From Stella humosa (lineage in GTDB: Bacteria > Pseudomonadota > Alphaproteobacteria > ATCC43930 > Allostellaceae): 64,000 nt of DNA. The DNA lies in assembly GCF_006738645.1 (NCBI RefSeq), contig NZ_AP019700.1, positions 880,001 through 944,000 on the forward strand. Reading direction: 5' to 3'. This document shows, in pieces, positions 29,363 to 39,796 of the stretch (within the stretch, counting starts at the first letter, position 1; each line of letters begins with the position of its first letter). Under the pieces are notes generated by a model. That model worked only from the letters and a program-made list of their open reading frames with translations, had not been told where the DNA came from and made no database searches. The translations under genes and the position numbers were made by a program.

Positions 29363-30049
29363 ATGCGCACTGGATTGATTGGACGCAAGCTCGGCATGAC
29401 GCGGGTCTTCACCGCCGAGGGCGAGCATGTGCCGGTGACCGTCCTGCAGGTGGAAAACTGCCAGGTCGTCGCCCAACGCACCGAGGAGACCGACGGCTAC
29501 ACCGCGCTGCAGCTCGGCGTCGGCCAGATCAAGGTGAAGAACGTCACGCAGCCGCTGCGCGGGCACTTCGCCAAGGCCAAGGTCGAGCCCAAGCGCAAGC
29601 TGGTGGAGTTCCGTGTCGAGGCCGATGGCCTGGTCGAGGTCGGCGCCGAGATCACGGTCGACCACTTCCTGGTCGGCCAGAAGGTCGACGTGACGGGCAC
29701 CAGCATCGGCAAGGGCTTTGCTGGTGGCATGAAGCGGCACAATTTCGGCGGTCTCCGGGCCACCCACGGCGTGTCGGTCAGCCATCGCAGCCTGGGTTCG
29801 ACCGGTGGTCGCCAGGATCCCGGCAAGACCTTCAAGAACAAGAAGATGGCCGGCCACATGGGCGATGTCCGTGTGACCACGCAGAATCTGACCGTGGTGC
29901 AGACCGACGTCGAGCGCGGGCTCCTGATGATCAAGGGCGCGATCCCGGGGTCCGAGGGCGCCTACGTGCTGGTTCGCGACGCGGTCAAGCGCAAGGCGCC
30001 CGATGGCCTGCCCTTCCCGGCCGCCGTCCGCGCCGCCAAGCCCGAGTGA
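29363..30049 (+). CDS. rplC: 50S ribosomal protein L3
   Basis: 228 residues, starting [16 protein letters not shown]. The segment [28 protein letters not shown] carries the conserved peptidyl-transferase-facing loop with the glutamine (GRQDP) that is methylated in some bacteria. It initiates 50S assembly. It lies 10 bases after rpsJ and its TGA overlaps the rplD start. Confidence 0.97.
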   Translation: MRTGLIGRKLGMTRVFTAEGEHVPVTVLQVENCQVVAQRTEETDGYTALQLGVGQIKVKNVTQPLRGHFAKAKVEPKRKLVEFRVEADGLVEVGAEITVDHFLVGQKVDVTGTSIGKGFAGGMKRHNFGGLRATHGVSVSHRSLGSTGGRQDPGKTFKNKKMAGHMGDVRVTTQNLTVVQTDVERGLLMIKGAIPGSEGAYVLVRDAVKRKAPDGLPFPAAVRAAKPE

Positions 30050-30675
30050 TGGCGATGCAGCAGAATGTGACGACGCTCGACGCGGGCGAAGCCGGAACCA
30101 TCGAACTCGACGAGTCGGTGTTCGGCGTGCCGGTGCGCGGCGATATCCTGGCCCGCATGGTGCACTGGCAGCTCGCCAAGCGCCGCGCCGGCACCCACAA
30201 GGCCAAGCAGATCGGCGAGATCTCCGGCACCACGAAGAAGCCGTGGCGCCAGAAGGGCAGCGGCCGGGCTCGCCAGGGCAGCATGCGCTCGCCGCAGTGG
30301 CGCGGTGGTGCGGTGATCTTCGGGCCGGTGGTCCGCGATCACGGCTACGACCTGCCCAAGAAGGTGCGGGCGCTGGCGCTGAAGACGGCGCTGTCGAGCA
30401 AGCAGGCCGAGGGCAAGCTCATCGTCATCGACGATGCGCGCCTGCCGGAGGCCAAGACCAAGGCGCTGGTCCAGCGCCTGGGCAAGCTCGGCTGGTCGTC
30501 CGTACTCTTCATCGGCGGCACCGAGATCGACCAGGGCTTCGCCCGGGCCGCTCGCAACCTGCCGCAGGTCGACGTGCTGCCGCAGCAGGGCGCCAACGTG
30601 TACGACATCCTGCGCCGCGACACGCTCGTGCTGACGCGCGGTGCGGTCGAAGCCCTGGAGGCCCGCCTGAAATGA
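30049..30675 (+). CDS. rplD: 50S ribosomal protein L4
   Basis: 208 residues from the ATG at 30049, which shares one base with the rplC stop; an in-frame GTG at 30046 overlaps further and is less likely. The exit-tunnel loop is [19 protein letters not shown] and [13 protein letters not shown] follows. In E. coli L4 also represses the S10 operon; no matching leader was seen here. Confidence 0.96.
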   Translation: MAMQQNVTTLDAGEAGTIELDESVFGVPVRGDILARMVHWQLAKRRAGTHKAKQIGEISGTTKKPWRQKGSGRARQGSMRSPQWRGGAVIFGPVVRDHGYDLPKKVRALALKTALSSKQAEGKLIVIDDARLPEAKTKALVQRLGKLGWSSVLFIGGTEIDQGFARAARNLPQVDVLPQQGANVYDILRRDTLVLTRGAVEALEARLK

Positions 30676-31010
30676 GCCGCTTCCGTTATTTCCCTTCTGC
30701 CAAGGTGAAGGTCAACCTCACCCGCGAGCAGATGTTCGCCACGGTCACCAATCCGGTGATCACGGAAAAGGCGACGATGGGCTCCGAACACAACCAGGTC
30801 ACTTTCCGCGTGCCGCTGACGGCCACCAAGCCGGAGATCAAGGCGGCGGTCGAGGGTCTGTTCAGCGTCAAGGTCGTGGCGGTCAACACGCTGCGGGTCG
30901 GTGGCAAGGAAAAGCGGTTCAAGGGCCGCGTCGGTGTCCGCCAGGACTTCAAGAAGGCGATGGTGCGGCTGGCGCCCGGCTACACGATCGACGTGACGAC
31001 GGGAGTTTGA
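30672..31010 (+). CDS. rplW: 50S ribosomal protein L23
   Basis: 112 residues from the ATG overlapping the rplD stop (ATGA). The core begins [13 protein letters not shown], so the N-terminus is about 20 residues longer than usual unless ATG at residue 21 (MFATVTNP) is used. It forms the docking site for trigger factor and the signal recognition particle at the tunnel exit. Confidence 0.94.
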   Translation: MSRFRYFPSAKVKVNLTREQMFATVTNPVITEKATMGSEHNQVTFRVPLTATKPEIKAAVEGLFSVKVVAVNTLRVGGKEKRFKGRVGVRQDFKKAMVRLAPGYTIDVTTGV

Positions 31011-31014
31011 CGCG

Positions 31015-31842
31015 ATGGCGCTCAAGACATTCAACCCGACGACGCCGTCGCAGCGCGAACTCGTCCTCGTCGACCGGTCCGAGCTCTACAAGGGCAAGCC
31101 CGTCAAGACGCTGACCGAAGGTCAGTCGTCCAAGGGCGGTCGCAACACGCACGGCCATGTCACCGTCCGGTGGCGTGGCGGCGGGCACAAGCAGCGCTAT
31201 CGCCTGGTCGACTTCAAGCGTCGCAAGTACGACGTGGCCGGCACGGTCGAGCGGCTCGAGTACGACCCCAACCGCACGGCCTTCATCGCGCTCATCCGCT
31301 ATGAGGACGGCGAGCTTGCCTACATCCTGGCGCCGCAGCGCCTGAAGGTGGGCGACAAGGTCGTCTCCGGCGAACGCGTCGACATCAAGCCGGGCAATGC
31401 CCTGCCGCTGCGCGGGATTCCGGTCGGCACGATCGTCCACAACGTCGAGCTGAAGAGCGGCCGCGGTGGCCAGATGGCCCGTTCGGCCGGCACCTACGCC
31501 CAGCTCGTCGGTCGTGACCAGTCGAACGCCCTGCTGCGCCTCGCCTCCGGCGAAGTGCGCATGGTCCGCTCGGACTGCATGGCGACGATCGGCGCGGTGT
31601 CGAACCCCGACCAGTCGAACATCAATATCGGCAAGGCGGGACGCAACCGCTGGCTCGGGCGCAAGCCCGGCGTGCGCGGCGTCGCGATGAACCCGATCGA
31701 TCACCCGCACGGCGGTGGCGAAGGCCGCACGTCTGGCGGCCGTCATCCGGTCACCCCTTGGGGCAAACCCACCAAGGGCAAAAAGACTCGGAACAACAAG
31801 AAGACCGACCGGCTGATCGTTCGCCGGCGGCATGCGAAGTAA
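31015..31842 (+). CDS. rplB: 50S ribosomal protein L2
   Basis: 275 residues, starting [16 protein letters not shown]. The universally conserved region [20 protein letters not shown], with the histidine important near the peptidyl transferase centre, lies close to the C-terminus, followed by the basic tail [19 protein letters not shown]. It starts 4 bases after rplW. Confidence 0.98.
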   Translation: MALKTFNPTTPSQRELVLVDRSELYKGKPVKTLTEGQSSKGGRNTHGHVTVRWRGGGHKQRYRLVDFKRRKYDVAGTVERLEYDPNRTAFIALIRYEDGELAYILAPQRLKVGDKVVSGERVDIKPGNALPLRGIPVGTIVHNVELKSGRGGQMARSAGTYAQLVGRDQSNALLRLASGEVRMVRSDCMATIGAVSNPDQSNINIGKAGRNRWLGRKPGVRGVAMNPIDHPHGGGEGRTSGGRHPVTPWGKPTKGKKTRNNKKTDRLIVRRRHAK

Positions 31843-31854
31843 CGGAGGCCAGGC

Positions 31855-32133
31855 GTGGCTCGTTCGGTTTGGAAAGGTCCGTTCGTCGACGGCTATCTGC
31901 TGAAGAAGGCGGAGAAGGCGCGGTCGGGCGGACGAAACGAGATCATCAGGACGTGGTCGCGCCGGTCGACCATCCTGCCGCAGTTCGTCGGCCTGACGTT
32001 CGGCGTCCACAATGGGCACAAATTCATCCCGGTGCTGGTCAACGAGAACATGATCGGCCATCGGTTTGGCGAATTCTCGCCGACGCGGACCTTCCAGGGT
32101 CACGCCGGCGATAAGAAGGCGAAGAGGGGCTGA
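31855..32133 (+). CDS. rpsS: 30S ribosomal protein S19
   Basis: 92 residues from a GTG start ([17 protein letters not shown]). [20 protein letters not shown] and [12 protein letters not shown] are family landmarks. It is a 30S head protein near the A-site finger. GTG is 12 bases after rplB with GGAGGC just upstream. Confidence 0.97.
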   Translation: MARSVWKGPFVDGYLLKKAEKARSGGRNEIIRTWSRRSTILPQFVGLTFGVHNGHKFIPVLVNENMIGHRFGEFSPTRTFQGHAGDKKAKRG

Positions 32134-32137
32134 GGCC

Positions 32138-32518
32138 ATGAGCAAGCCGTCGGCACCGCGCCGGGTCGCGGAAAATGAGGCGATGGCTGTCGCCCGGGTT
32201 CTGCGCACGAGCCCGCGCAAGCTGAACCTGGTCGCCGCCAGCATCCGTGGCCTGGACTGCCAGGCCGCGATCGCCCGCCTGACCTTCCTGCATCGCCGCA
32301 TCGCGATCGACGTGCGCAAGGTGCTGCAGTCGGCGATCGCCAACGCCGAGAACAACCACCAGCTCGACGTCGACCGCCTTTATGTCAAGGAAGCGTCGGT
32401 CGGCAAGACGTTCTCGATCAAGCGGTTCCACGCCCGCGCCCGCGGCCGCGCCTCTCGCGTCGAGAAGCCTTTCAGCAATTTGACCGTTGTCGTGCGCGAG
32501 CGCGAGGAGAAGGCCTGA
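32138..32518 (+). CDS. rplV: 50S ribosomal protein L22
   Basis: ATG 32138, four bases after the rpsS stop, is used (126 residues); the open frame extends upstream inside rpsS but is not coding. Landmarks are [16 protein letters not shown] and the C-terminal [18 protein letters not shown] hairpin that lines the exit tunnel, where macrolide-resistance changes arise in other bacteria. Its stop overlaps rpsC by one base. Confidence 0.96.
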   Translation: MSKPSAPRRVAENEAMAVARVLRTSPRKLNLVAASIRGLDCQAAIARLTFLHRRIAIDVRKVLQSAIANAENNHQLDVDRLYVKEASVGKTFSIKRFHARARGRASRVEKPFSNLTVVVREREEKA

Positions 32519-33195
32519 TGGGTCAGAAGGTAAACCCGATCGGGCTCCGGCTCGGGATCAATCGCACTTGGGATTCGCGCTGGTTCGCTAAGCGCGACTA
32601 TGCCGACATCCTGCAGGAAGACCTGAAGCTCCGCAGCTACCTGACCAAGCGCCTGGTGCAGGCCGGCGTTGCCCGGGTCATCATCGAGCGGGCGGCCAAG
32701 AAGGCACGGATCACGCTGCACAGCGCGCGTCCGGGCGTGGTCATCGGCAAGAAGGGCACGGACATCGACAAGCTGCGCGCCGAGCTGGGGAAGATGACCC
32801 GCAGCGAAGTCGCGCTGAACATCGTCGAGATCCGCAAGCCCGAGATCGATGCCAAGCTGATCGCCGACAACATCGCCCAGCAGCTTGAGCGCCGGGTGGC
32901 GTTCCGCCGGGCGATGAAGCGCGCGGTCCAGTCGGCCATGCGCCTGGGCGCCCAGGGCATCCGCATCAACTGCTCCGGCCGTCTCGGCGGGGCGGAGATC
33001 GCGCGGATGGAATGGTATCGCGAAGGCCGCGTGCCGCTGCACACCCTGCGCGCCGATGTCGACTTCGGCACGGGCACCGCCAAGACCACCTACGGCACCT
33101 GCGGCGTCAAGGTGTGGGTGTTCAAGGGCGAGATCATGGCCCACGACCCGATGGCGCACGAGAAGCGCGCCCTCGAGGCGACGTCCGGCCGCTGA
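32518..33195 (+). CDS. rpsC: 30S ribosomal protein S3
   Basis: 225 residues, starting [20 protein letters not shown]. It has a type II KH domain with [18 protein letters not shown], then [20 protein letters not shown] in the C-terminal domain. It lines the mRNA entry channel. Start and preceding stop share a base (TGATG). Confidence 0.98.
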   Translation: MGQKVNPIGLRLGINRTWDSRWFAKRDYADILQEDLKLRSYLTKRLVQAGVARVIIERAAKKARITLHSARPGVVIGKKGTDIDKLRAELGKMTRSEVALNIVEIRKPEIDAKLIADNIAQQLERRVAFRRAMKRAVQSAMRLGAQGIRINCSGRLGGAEIARMEWYREGRVPLHTLRADVDFGTGTAKTTYGTCGVKVWVFKGEIMAHDPMAHEKRALEATSGR

Positions 33196-33231
33196 TCTTG
33201 ATCCGCTGATCGTAGAGAAAGAACACGAGCG

Positions 33232-33654
33232 ATGCTGCAACCGAAGCGGACCAAATACCGCAAGGCGCACAAGGGGCGCGTCCATGGCCTTGCCAAGGGC
33301 GGCTTCGCGCTGAATTTCGGTTCGGTCGGCCTGAAGGCCATCGAACCGGGACGTATCACCGCCCGCCAGATCGAGGCGGCGCGCCGCGCCATCACGCGCC
33401 ATATCAAGCGCGTGGGCCGCGTGTGGATCCGGGTGTTCCCCGACGTCCCGGTGTCGAAGAAGCCGGCCGAAGTCCGCATGGGTAGCGGCAAGGGCTCGCC
33501 GGAGTTCTGGATGTGCCGCGTGAAGCCGGGCCGGATCATGTTCGAGCTGGACGGCGTGCCGGTGACGATCGCCAAGGAGGCGTTCGAGCTGGCTTCGGCC
33601 AAGCTGCCGATCTCCACCCGGGTGGTCACGCGGGTCGGCGAAGGAGTCGAGTGA
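33232..33654 (+). CDS. rplP: 50S ribosomal protein L16
   Basis: 140 residues, starting [36 protein letters not shown] and [18 protein letters not shown] are family signatures; the latter includes the loop reaching the A-site tRNA elbow. Its stop overlaps the rpmC ATG by one base. Confidence 0.98.
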   Translation: MLQPKRTKYRKAHKGRVHGLAKGGFALNFGSVGLKAIEPGRITARQIEAARRAITRHIKRVGRVWIRVFPDVPVSKKPAEVRMGSGKGSPEFWMCRVKPGRIMFELDGVPVTIAKEAFELASAKLPISTRVVTRVGEGVE

Positions 33655-33860
33655 TGGCGACGGTGAAGGCGGGCGACGTCCGCGCGAAGACGGCCGACGA
33701 ACTGGCGACCCAGCTCGAGACGCTGCACAAGGAGGCGTTCAACCTGCGCTTCCAGCGGGCGAGTGGCCAGCTCGAGAATACGGCGCGCGTGCGCCAGGTG
33801 CGGCGCGAGGTTGCCCGCATCAAGACGATCCTGAACGAGCGGGCGCAGAAGGCGTCCTAG
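33654..33860 (+). CDS. rpmC: 50S ribosomal protein L29
   Basis: 68 residues starting [17 protein letters not shown] at the ATG that overlaps the rplP stop (TGATG); longer in-frame extension into rplP is not real. [20 protein letters not shown] is the family core of two helices. It sits beside L23 at the tunnel exit. Confidence 0.95.
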   Translation: MATVKAGDVRAKTADELATQLETLHKEAFNLRFQRASGQLENTARVRQVRREVARIKTILNERAQKAS

Positions 33861-33876
33861 CGGGAGCAGTACGAAG

Positions 33877-34137
33877 ATGCCCAGGCGAGTCATGCAGGGG
33901 GTCGTGGTGAGCGACAAGGGCGACAAGACGATTGTCGTCAAGGTCGAGCGCCGCGTCATGCACCCCCTCTACAAGAAGTTCATCACCCGCTCGAAGAAGT
34001 ACATGGCCCACGACGAGGGGAACGGCTTCAAGGTCGGCGACACGGTGCGGATCGTTGAGTGCCGCCCGCTCTCCGCGCGCAAGCGCTGGGAAGTCGTGAC
34101 CGACGAGACCGGCGCCACCACGACCGCTGGAGCGTAA
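33877..34137 (+). CDS. rpsQ: 30S ribosomal protein S17
   Basis: 86 residues, starting [20 protein letters not shown], with [20 protein letters not shown] and the OB-fold end [19 protein letters not shown] primary 16S rRNA binder. It lies 16 bases after rpmC and 9 before rplN. Confidence 0.97.
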   Translation: MPRRVMQGVVVSDKGDKTIVVKVERRVMHPLYKKFITRSKKYMAHDEGNGFKVGDTVRIVECRPLSARKRWEVVTDETGATTTAGA

Positions 34138-34146
34138 GGAACCGTC

Positions 34147-34515
34147 ATGATCCAGATGCAGACTAACCTGGACGTCGCCGACAACTCCGGCGCTCGCCGC
34201 GTCATGTGCATCAAGGTGCTCGGCGGGTCGAAGCGCAAGGTGGCTTCGGTCGGCGATGTCATCGTCGTTTCGGTCAAGGAAGCGATCCCGCGCGGCCGCG
34301 TGAAGAAGGGTGACGTGCATCGCGCCGTCATCGTCCGCACCGCGAAGGAGATCCGCCGCAACGATGGCAGCGCCATCCGCTTCGACAACAACGCGGCCGT
34401 CCTGATCAACAAGCAGAACGAGCCGATCGGCACGCGCATCTTCGGCCCCGTCACGCGCGAACTGCGGGCCAAGAAGTTCATGAAGATCGTCTCGCTCGCG
34501 CCGGAAGTGTTGTGA
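34147..34515 (+). CDS. rplN: 50S ribosomal protein L14
   Basis: 122 residues, starting [20 protein letters not shown], the near-universal L14 N-terminus, and [20 protein letters not shown] near the end. It binds 23S rRNA at the subunit interface. First gene of the spc group here, with no separate promoter visible. Confidence 0.98.
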   Translation: MIQMQTNLDVADNSGARRVMCIKVLGGSKRKVASVGDVIVVSVKEAIPRGRVKKGDVHRAVIVRTAKEIRRNDGSAIRFDNNAAVLINKQNEPIGTRIFGPVTRELRAKKFMKIVSLAPEVL

Positions 34516-34526
34516 GGGCCGCCCCG

Positions 34527-34850
34527 ATGTCCGTGAAGATGAAGGTCAAGAAGGGCGACCGCGTGGTGGTCATCGCCGGTCGCGACAAGGGCAAGGTGGG
34601 GACGGTGCTGCGCGCCGTGCCGACCGAACTCCGCGTCGTCGTCGAAGGCGTCAACGTGGTGAAGCGACACCAGCGCCAGACCGCCCGCGACCAGGGCGGT
34701 GTGGTGGAGAAGGAGGCGGCGATCCACGTCTCCAACGTTTCCCATGTCGACCCGAAGTCGAACAAGCCGACCCGGGTCGGATTCAAGAATCTCGAAGATG
34801 GCCGCAAGGTCCGGGTCGCTAGGCGCTCGGGCGAAGTCATCGACGTTTGA
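34527..34850 (+). CDS. rplX: 50S ribosomal protein L24
   Basis: ATG 34527 gives 107 residues ([20 protein letters not shown]). An in-frame GTG at 34512 overlapping the rplN stop would add five residues. The KOW motif is [16 protein letters not shown]. It is an early 50S assembly protein. A ribosome-binding site is not obvious, so coupling to rplN is likely. Confidence 0.94.
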   Translation: MSVKMKVKKGDRVVVIAGRDKGKVGTVLRAVPTELRVVVEGVNVVKRHQRQTARDQGGVVEKEAAIHVSNVSHVDPKSNKPTRVGFKNLEDGRKVRVARRSGEVIDV

Positions 34851-34861
34851 CGGGTGCCGAG

Positions 34862-35401
34862 ATGACGCGTCTCAAGGAACAGTACGAAGCGACGGTCAAG
34901 CCGGCCCTGATCAAGGAGTTCGGCTACCAGAACGCGATGCAGGTGCCGCGGCTGGAGAAGATCGTCATCAACATGGGCGTCGGCGAAGCCACGCAGGATA
35001 CCAAGAAGGTGCAGGGCGCCGTCGAGGACCTGATGGCGATCGCCGGCCAGAAGCCGATCGTCACCCGGGCCAAGAAGGCCATCGCGACCTTCAAGCTCCG
35101 CGAAGGCATGCCGATCGGCTGCAAGGTGACGCTGCGGGCGGAGCGGATGTACGAGTTCCTCGACCGGCTGGTGCACATCGCGCTGCCCCGGGTGCGGGAC
35201 TTCCGCGGCCTGTCGGGGCGCAGCTTCGACGGCCGGGGCAACTACTCGCTCGGTCTCAAGGAGCAGTTCGTGTTCCCCGAGATCAACTACGACAAGGTCG
35301 ATTCTCCGCGTGGCATGGACATCACGATCGTGACGACAGCCCGCACGGATGCCGAAGCCAAGGCGCTGCTGAAGGCTTTCGACATGCCGTTTTCCAACTA
35401 A
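34862..35401 (+). CDS. rplE: 50S ribosomal protein L5
   Basis: ATG 34862 ([16 protein letters not shown]) gives the usual 179 residues; a TTG at 34847 overlapping rplX is less credible. Landmarks are [34 protein letters not shown] and [10 protein letters not shown]. It binds 5S rRNA and contacts P-site tRNA. Confidence 0.96.
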   Translation: MTRLKEQYEATVKPALIKEFGYQNAMQVPRLEKIVINMGVGEATQDTKKVQGAVEDLMAIAGQKPIVTRAKKAIATFKLREGMPIGCKVTLRAERMYEFLDRLVHIALPRVRDFRGLSGRSFDGRGNYSLGLKEQFVFPEINYDKVDSPRGMDITIVTTARTDAEAKALLKAFDMPFSN

Positions 35402-35422
35402 GCCGGGCGCGAGGGACATTCC

Positions 35423-35728
35423 ATGGCAAAGACCAGTGCCGTCGAGAAGAACAAGCGCCGGCAGAAGCTGACGAAGCGGTTTGCGGACAAGCGGGCGCGG
35501 TTGAAGGCGATCGCCAAGGACCAGGACACGCCCCCCGAGGAGCGTTTCCAGGCCCGCCTTCAGCTGGCCGAGATGCCGCGCAACTCGTCGGCGACGCGCA
35601 TCCGCAATCGCTGTGCGCTCACCGGACGGCCGCGCTCCGTCTATCGCAAGTTCAAGCTGTCGCGCATCGCGCTGCGCGAACTCGCTTCGTCGGGGCAGAT
35701 CCCCGGCGTCGTGAAGTCGAGCTGGTAA
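35423..35728 (+). CDS. rpsN: 30S ribosomal protein S14 (zinc-free form)
   Basis: 101 residues with the C-terminal [20 protein letters not shown]. The paired CxxC motifs of the short zinc-binding form are absent (only [11 protein letters not shown] remains), so this is the longer zinc-independent type usual in proteobacteria. It is a 30S head protein beside S3 and S10. Confidence 0.97.
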   Translation: MAKTSAVEKNKRRQKLTKRFADKRARLKAIAKDQDTPPEERFQARLQLAEMPRNSSATRIRNRCALTGRPRSVYRKFKLSRIALRELASSGQIPGVVKSSW

Positions 35729-35741
35729 GGGAGTTACCCGA

Positions 35742-36140
35742 ATGTCGATGAGCGATCCGCTCGGCGATATGTTGACCCGCATCCGCAACGGTCAGAGTGC
35801 GCGGATGTCGGTGGTTACGTCGCCTGCCTCGAAGGTCCGGGCCAACGTTCTCGAGGTCCTGGCCCGCGAAGGCTTCATTCGCGGCTATTCCCGCCGGGAG
35901 ATCCGGCCGGGCATCTCGGCGTTCGATATCGAGTTGAAGTACACCGACGGGGAACCGGCGATCCGTGCGATCGCCCGCGTGTCCCGGCCTGGTCGTCGCG
36001 TCTACTCGAAGATCAGCGACCTGCCGCGCTACTACAACGGTCTTGGCATGGCGATCCTGTCGACCCCGCGGGGGGTGCTCTCGGACAACGAGGCGCGCAC
36101 CGCGAATGTCGGCGGCGAGATCCTCTGCCAGGTGTTTTGA
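35742..36140 (+). CDS. rpsH: 30S ribosomal protein S8
   Basis: 132 residues, starting MSMSDPLGDMLTRIRNGQ, matching the common N-terminus so the first ATG is kept. The C-terminus has STPRGVLSDNEARTANVGGE, the family hallmark. Primary 16S binder; in E. coli it represses the spc operon at rplE, a site I did not find here. Confidence 0.98.
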   Translation: MSMSDPLGDMLTRIRNGQSARMSVVTSPASKVRANVLEVLAREGFIRGYSRREIRPGISAFDIELKYTDGEPAIRAIARVSRPGRRVYSKISDLPRYYNGLGMAILSTPRGVLSDNEARTANVGGEILCQVF

Positions 36141-36149
36141 GGACCGGCC

Positions 36150-36683
36150 ATGTCGCGAGTTGGTAAGAATCCGGTGGTCATCCCCCAGGGGGTCGACCTC
36201 CAGGTGGCCGGACAGACGGTTACCGCCAAGGGCAAGCTCGGCCAGCTGTCGATGAGCGTGAACCCCGACGTCACCATCGCCGTCGAGGGCGGCAAGGCGA
36301 CGGTCACGCCGATCGGCACCAGCCAGCGCGCACGGACCCAGTGGGGCACGGCGCGCAACCGGCTCAATGCCCTGGTGCGCGGCGTCTCCGAGGGCTATTC
36401 GAAGGCGCTCGAGATCAACGGCGTCGGCTATCGTGCCGCGGTGCAGGGCAAGGTCCTGACGCTGCAGCTCGGCTACAGCCACGATGTCGTGTTCCCGATC
36501 CCGGACGACGTGAAGATCGTCTGCGAACGGCCCACGGCCATCAATGTGAGCGGTGCCGACAAGCAGCGGGTCGGAGAGATCGCAGCCAAGATCCGGTCGT
36601 ATCGGCCGCCCGAGCCCTACAAGGGCAAGGGGATCAAGTATGCGACCGAAACCGTCCTCCGCAAGGAAGGCAAGAAGAAGTAG
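36150..36683 (+). CDS. rplF: 50S ribosomal protein L6
   Basis: 177 residues, starting MSRVGKNPVVIPQGVDLQV. The C-terminal signature is RPPEPYKGKGIKYATE. Two tandem L6 folds; it binds near the sarcin-ricin loop. It lies 9 bases after rpsH and 9 before rplR. Confidence 0.98.
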   Translation: MSRVGKNPVVIPQGVDLQVAGQTVTAKGKLGQLSMSVNPDVTIAVEGGKATVTPIGTSQRARTQWGTARNRLNALVRGVSEGYSKALEINGVGYRAAVQGKVLTLQLGYSHDVVFPIPDDVKIVCERPTAINVSGADKQRVGEIAAKIRSYRPPEPYKGKGIKYATETVLRKEGKKK

Positions 36684-36692
36684 GACCGGCAG

Positions 36693-37055
36693 ATGCTGAC
36701 GACCAAAGAATTGTTCGCCCGCCGCCGGCAACGGACGCGGACGCAGATCCGGATCAAGTCGGCCGGCCGCCCGCGGCTGTCCGTCTTCCGGTCCGGCAAG
36801 CACATCTACGCGCAGATCATCGATGACGGGGAGGGGCGCACGATCGCGGCCGCTTCCAGCATCGAGAAGGACATGCGCGGCAAGATCAAGACCGGCGCGG
36901 ACGTCCCGGCGGCCCGCGAAGTCGGGCTGCTGCTGGCGGAGCGCGCCAAGGCGGCCGGGGTCGAGAACGTCGTTTTCGACCGCGGCGGCTATCCCTATCA
37001 CGGCCGCGTCAAGGCGCTGGCCGAGGCCGCGCGTGAAGGCGGCCTCTCTTTCTGA
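36693..37055 (+). CDS. rplR: 50S ribosomal protein L18
   Basis: 120 residues with [20 protein letters not shown] near the N-terminus and [20 protein letters not shown] at the end. It binds 5S rRNA with L5 and L25. No odd features. Confidence 0.98.
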   Translation: MLTTKELFARRRQRTRTQIRIKSAGRPRLSVFRSGKHIYAQIIDDGEGRTIAAASSIEKDMRGKIKTGADVPAAREVGLLLAERAKAAGVENVVFDRGGYPYHGRVKALAEAAREGGLSF

Positions 37056-37075
37056 CGAGCAGGACGGGAATCGAA

Positions 37076-37702
37076 ATGGCACGCACTCCCACGTCACGGA
37101 CTTCCACGGGACGTTCGCCGTCGAGCGACCGGCCTGCGCGCGAAGGCGGCCGTGGCCGCGATCGTGGCTCGGATCGGGACCGCGGTGGCGACGAAGGTGA
37201 GCTCGTCGAGAAGCTGGTCAGCATCAATCGCGTCGCCAAGGTGGTGAAGGGCGGCCGTCGCTTCGGCTTTGCCGCCCTCGTCGTCGTCGGCGATGGCAAG
37301 GGGCGCGTTGGGCACGGGTCGGGCAAGGCCCGCGAGGTGCCGGAGGCGATCCGCAAGGCGACCGAGCAGGCCAAGCGCGGCATGATCCGCGTGCCGCTGC
37401 GCGAGGGCCGTACGCTGCATCATGACACGCGCGGGCATTTCGGTGCCGGCAAGGTCGTGCTGCGCGCCGCCGTCGCGGGCACCGGCATCATCGCCGGCGG
37501 CCCGATGCGCGCGGTGTTCGAGGCCTTGGGCGTCCACGATGTGGTGGCCAAGTCCGTCGGCACGTCCAATCCGCATAACATGGTTAAGGCGACGTTCGAG
37601 GCGCTCTCCGGCATCAGCTCGCCGCGCGCGGTCGCCAACCGCCGCGGCAAGAAGGTCAGCGAGATCCTGGGCCGCCGCGAAGAGGCACGGGAGCAGGCGT
37701 GA
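37076..37702 (+). CDS. rpsE: 30S ribosomal protein S5 with Arg/Gly/Asp-rich N-terminal extension
   Basis: 208 residues against about 167 in E. coli. The core starts near residue 42 ([19 protein letters not shown]), holds [19 protein letters not shown] and ends with the [15 protein letters not shown] region. The first 40 residues are Ser/Thr then Arg/Gly/Asp-rich and likely disordered. S5 controls decoding accuracy at the mRNA entry side. Its stop overlaps the rpmD start. Confidence 0.97.
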   Translation: MARTPTSRTSTGRSPSSDRPAREGGRGRDRGSDRDRGGDEGELVEKLVSINRVAKVVKGGRRFGFAALVVVGDGKGRVGHGSGKAREVPEAIRKATEQAKRGMIRVPLREGRTLHHDTRGHFGAGKVVLRAAVAGTGIIAGGPMRAVFEALGVHDVVAKSVGTSNPHNMVKATFEALSGISSPRAVANRRGKKVSEILGRREEAREQA

Positions 37703-37905
37703 TGACCGAATCGACTGGAGCGGCGGTGGGCCGGGTCAAGGTGACTCAGATCGCCAGCGCGATCGGCCGCAAGAAGGACCAGGAAGGCACCCTGATCGGG
37801 CTCGGGCTGAACAAGCTCAACCGGTCGAAGGTGCTGGAGGATACTCCTTCGGTGCGCGGCATGATTTTCAAGGTAAAGCACCTCATCCGGGTCGAGCCGG
37901 CTTGA
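37702..37905 (+). CDS. rpmD: 50S ribosomal protein L30
   Basis: 67 residues from the ATG overlapping the rpsE stop. [19 protein letters not shown] and [20 protein letters not shown] identify it; the N-terminus has about eight residues more than the minimal form. Small 23S rRNA binder, absent from some bacteria. Confidence 0.95.
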   Translation: MTESTGAAVGRVKVTQIASAIGRKKDQEGTLIGLGLNKLNRSKVLEDTPSVRGMIFKVKHLIRVEPA

Positions 37906-37924
37906 GGGTGATCGGGGAAGCGCA

Positions 37925-38404
37925 ATGAAGCTCAACGAGATCCGCGACAATCCGGGCGCGCGCAAGAAGGCCAAGGCCATCGGCCGCGGCATCGGCTCCG
38001 GCAAGGGCAAGACGTCGGGCCGCGGCGGCAAGGGCCAGACCGCGCGTTCGGGCGTGGCGCTCGCCGGGTTCGAAGGCGGCCAGACCCCCCTGCATCGCCG
38101 TCTGCCCAAGCGCGGCTTCGTGAAGCCCTTCCGCAAGGCCTACGAGGTGATCAACCTCGGCCGCCTGCAGCGGGCGATCGATGCCGGCAAGATCGACGCC
38201 GGCCAGACCATCGACGCGGCCGTGCTGGGCCAGGCCGGCCTGATCGGCAAGGTCGAGGACGGTGTCCGCCTGCTGGCCCAGGGTGAAATCACCTCGGCCA
38301 TCACCATCTCCGTGTCGGGCGCTTCGGCGGCCGCCATCGCGGCGGTGGAGAAGTCCGGCGGCAAGGTCATCGTTCCCGTGGCAGCGGAGGCGGCGGCCGC
38401 CTGA
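37925..38404 (+). CDS. rplO: 50S ribosomal protein L15
   Basis: 159 residues with the glycine/basic N-terminal arm [19 protein letters not shown] and [18 protein letters not shown], both diagnostic. The C-terminal part ends in an Ala-rich tail. Late 50S assembly protein, located before secY as is standard. Confidence 0.98.
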   Translation: MKLNEIRDNPGARKKAKAIGRGIGSGKGKTSGRGGKGQTARSGVALAGFEGGQTPLHRRLPKRGFVKPFRKAYEVINLGRLQRAIDAGKIDAGQTIDAAVLGQAGLIGKVEDGVRLLAQGEITSAITISVSGASAAAIAAVEKSGGKVIVPVAAEAAAA

Positions 38405-38436
38405 TCGGGCGTCCGGCGACAAGGAAGAACCAGGCG

Positions 38437-39777
38437 ATGGCATCGGCGGCCGAGCAGCTTGCGGCGAACATCAACTTCGGCGCCTTTGCCAAGGCGACGG
38501 AACTGAAGAAGCGAATCTGGTTCACGCTGGCGGCGCTGGTCGTCTACCGATTCGGCACGTACATCCCCATCCCGGGGATCAATCCCCAGGTCCTGACGCA
38601 GGTGTTCCAGCAGAACTCCGGCGGCATCCTGGCGATGTTCGACATGTTCGCCGGCGGCGCGTTGAGCCGGATGACCATCTTCGCGCTCAACATCATGCCG
38701 TACATCTCGGCCTCCATCATCATTCAGCTCCTGACGGCCGTGTCGCCGACCCTGGAGACCTTGAAGAAGGAGGGCGAGGCCGGCCGCAAGAAGCTGAACC
38801 AGTACACGCGCTACGGCACGGTGGTGCTGGCTTCGGTGCAGGCCTACGGAATCGCGGTCGGGCTGGAGCAATTGACTGGCCCGACCGGGTCCGCGGTCAT
38901 CGACCCGGGCCTGTTCTTCCGCATCTCGACCGTCATCACGCTGGTCGGCGGCACCATGTTCCTGATGTGGCTGGGCGAGCAGATCACCGCCCGCGGCGTC
39001 GGCAACGGCATCTCGCTGATCATCTTCGCCGGCATCGTCGCCAACCTGCCCTTCGCGCTGGTGAATACGCTGGAACTGGGCCGGACGGGCGCTCTCTCGG
39101 CCTTCCTCATCGTCTTCTTCCTGGCGATGTCGGTGGCGGTCGTTTTCGCGATCGTCTTCATGGAGCGGGCCCAGCGCCGCATCCTGGTGCAGTATCCCAA
39201 GCGCCAGGTTGGCAACCGCATGTTCGGCGGCGAAAGCTCGCACCTGCCGCTGAAGCTGAACAGCTCGGGCGTCATTCCGCCGATCTTCGCCAGCTCGCTG
39301 CTGCTCCTGCCGGCGACCTTCGCCAGCTTCAGCGCCGGGCAGGGGCCGGAATGGCTGCAGACCATGTCGGCCTGGCTCGGCCATGGGCAGCCCGCCTACA
39401 TGCTGCTCTATGCCGGCCTGATCATCTTCTTCGCCTTCTTCTACACGGCCATCGTCTTCAACCCGGCCGAGACGGCGGACAACCTGCGCAAGTATGGCGG
39501 CTTCGTACCGGGCATCCGGCCGGGCAAGACGACGGCCGACTACCTGGACTATGTCCTCACCCGGCTGACGGTGGTGGGTGCGCTCTACCTCGCGGTCATC
39601 TGCCTTCTGCCGGAGTTCCTGATCTCGCAGTATTCGGTGCCCTTCTACTTCGGCGGCACCAGCCTGCTGATCGTGGTCAGCGTCACCATGGACACGGTCG
39701 CCCAGATCCATTCCCACCTGCTGGCGCACCAGTACGAGGGGCTGATCAAGAAGTCGCGCCTGCGCGGGCGCAACTAG
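38437..39777 (+). CDS. secY: Preprotein translocase channel subunit SecY
   Basis: 446 residues with ten predicted membrane helices. Signatures seen are [20 protein letters not shown] near the N-terminus, [29 protein letters not shown] and the cytoplasmic loop with [19 protein letters not shown]. It forms the export pore with SecE (12353) and SecG. It follows rplO by 32 bases and precedes adk by 19. Confidence 0.98.
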   Translation: MASAAEQLAANINFGAFAKATELKKRIWFTLAALVVYRFGTYIPIPGINPQVLTQVFQQNSGGILAMFDMFAGGALSRMTIFALNIMPYISASIIIQLLTAVSPTLETLKKEGEAGRKKLNQYTRYGTVVLASVQAYGIAVGLEQLTGPTGSAVIDPGLFFRISTVITLVGGTMFLMWLGEQITARGVGNGISLIIFAGIVANLPFALVNTLELGRTGALSAFLIVFFLAMSVAVVFAIVFMERAQRRILVQYPKRQVGNRMFGGESSHLPLKLNSSGVIPPIFASSLLLLPATFASFSAGQGPEWLQTMSAWLGHGQPAYMLLYAGLIIFFAFFYTAIVFNPAETADNLRKYGGFVPGIRPGKTTADYLDYVLTRLTVVGALYLAVICLLPEFLISQYSVPFYFGGTSLLIVVSVTMDTVAQIHSHLLAHQYEGLIKKSRLRGRN

Positions 39778-39796
39778 GTCCGGGGCAGGCAAGGCG

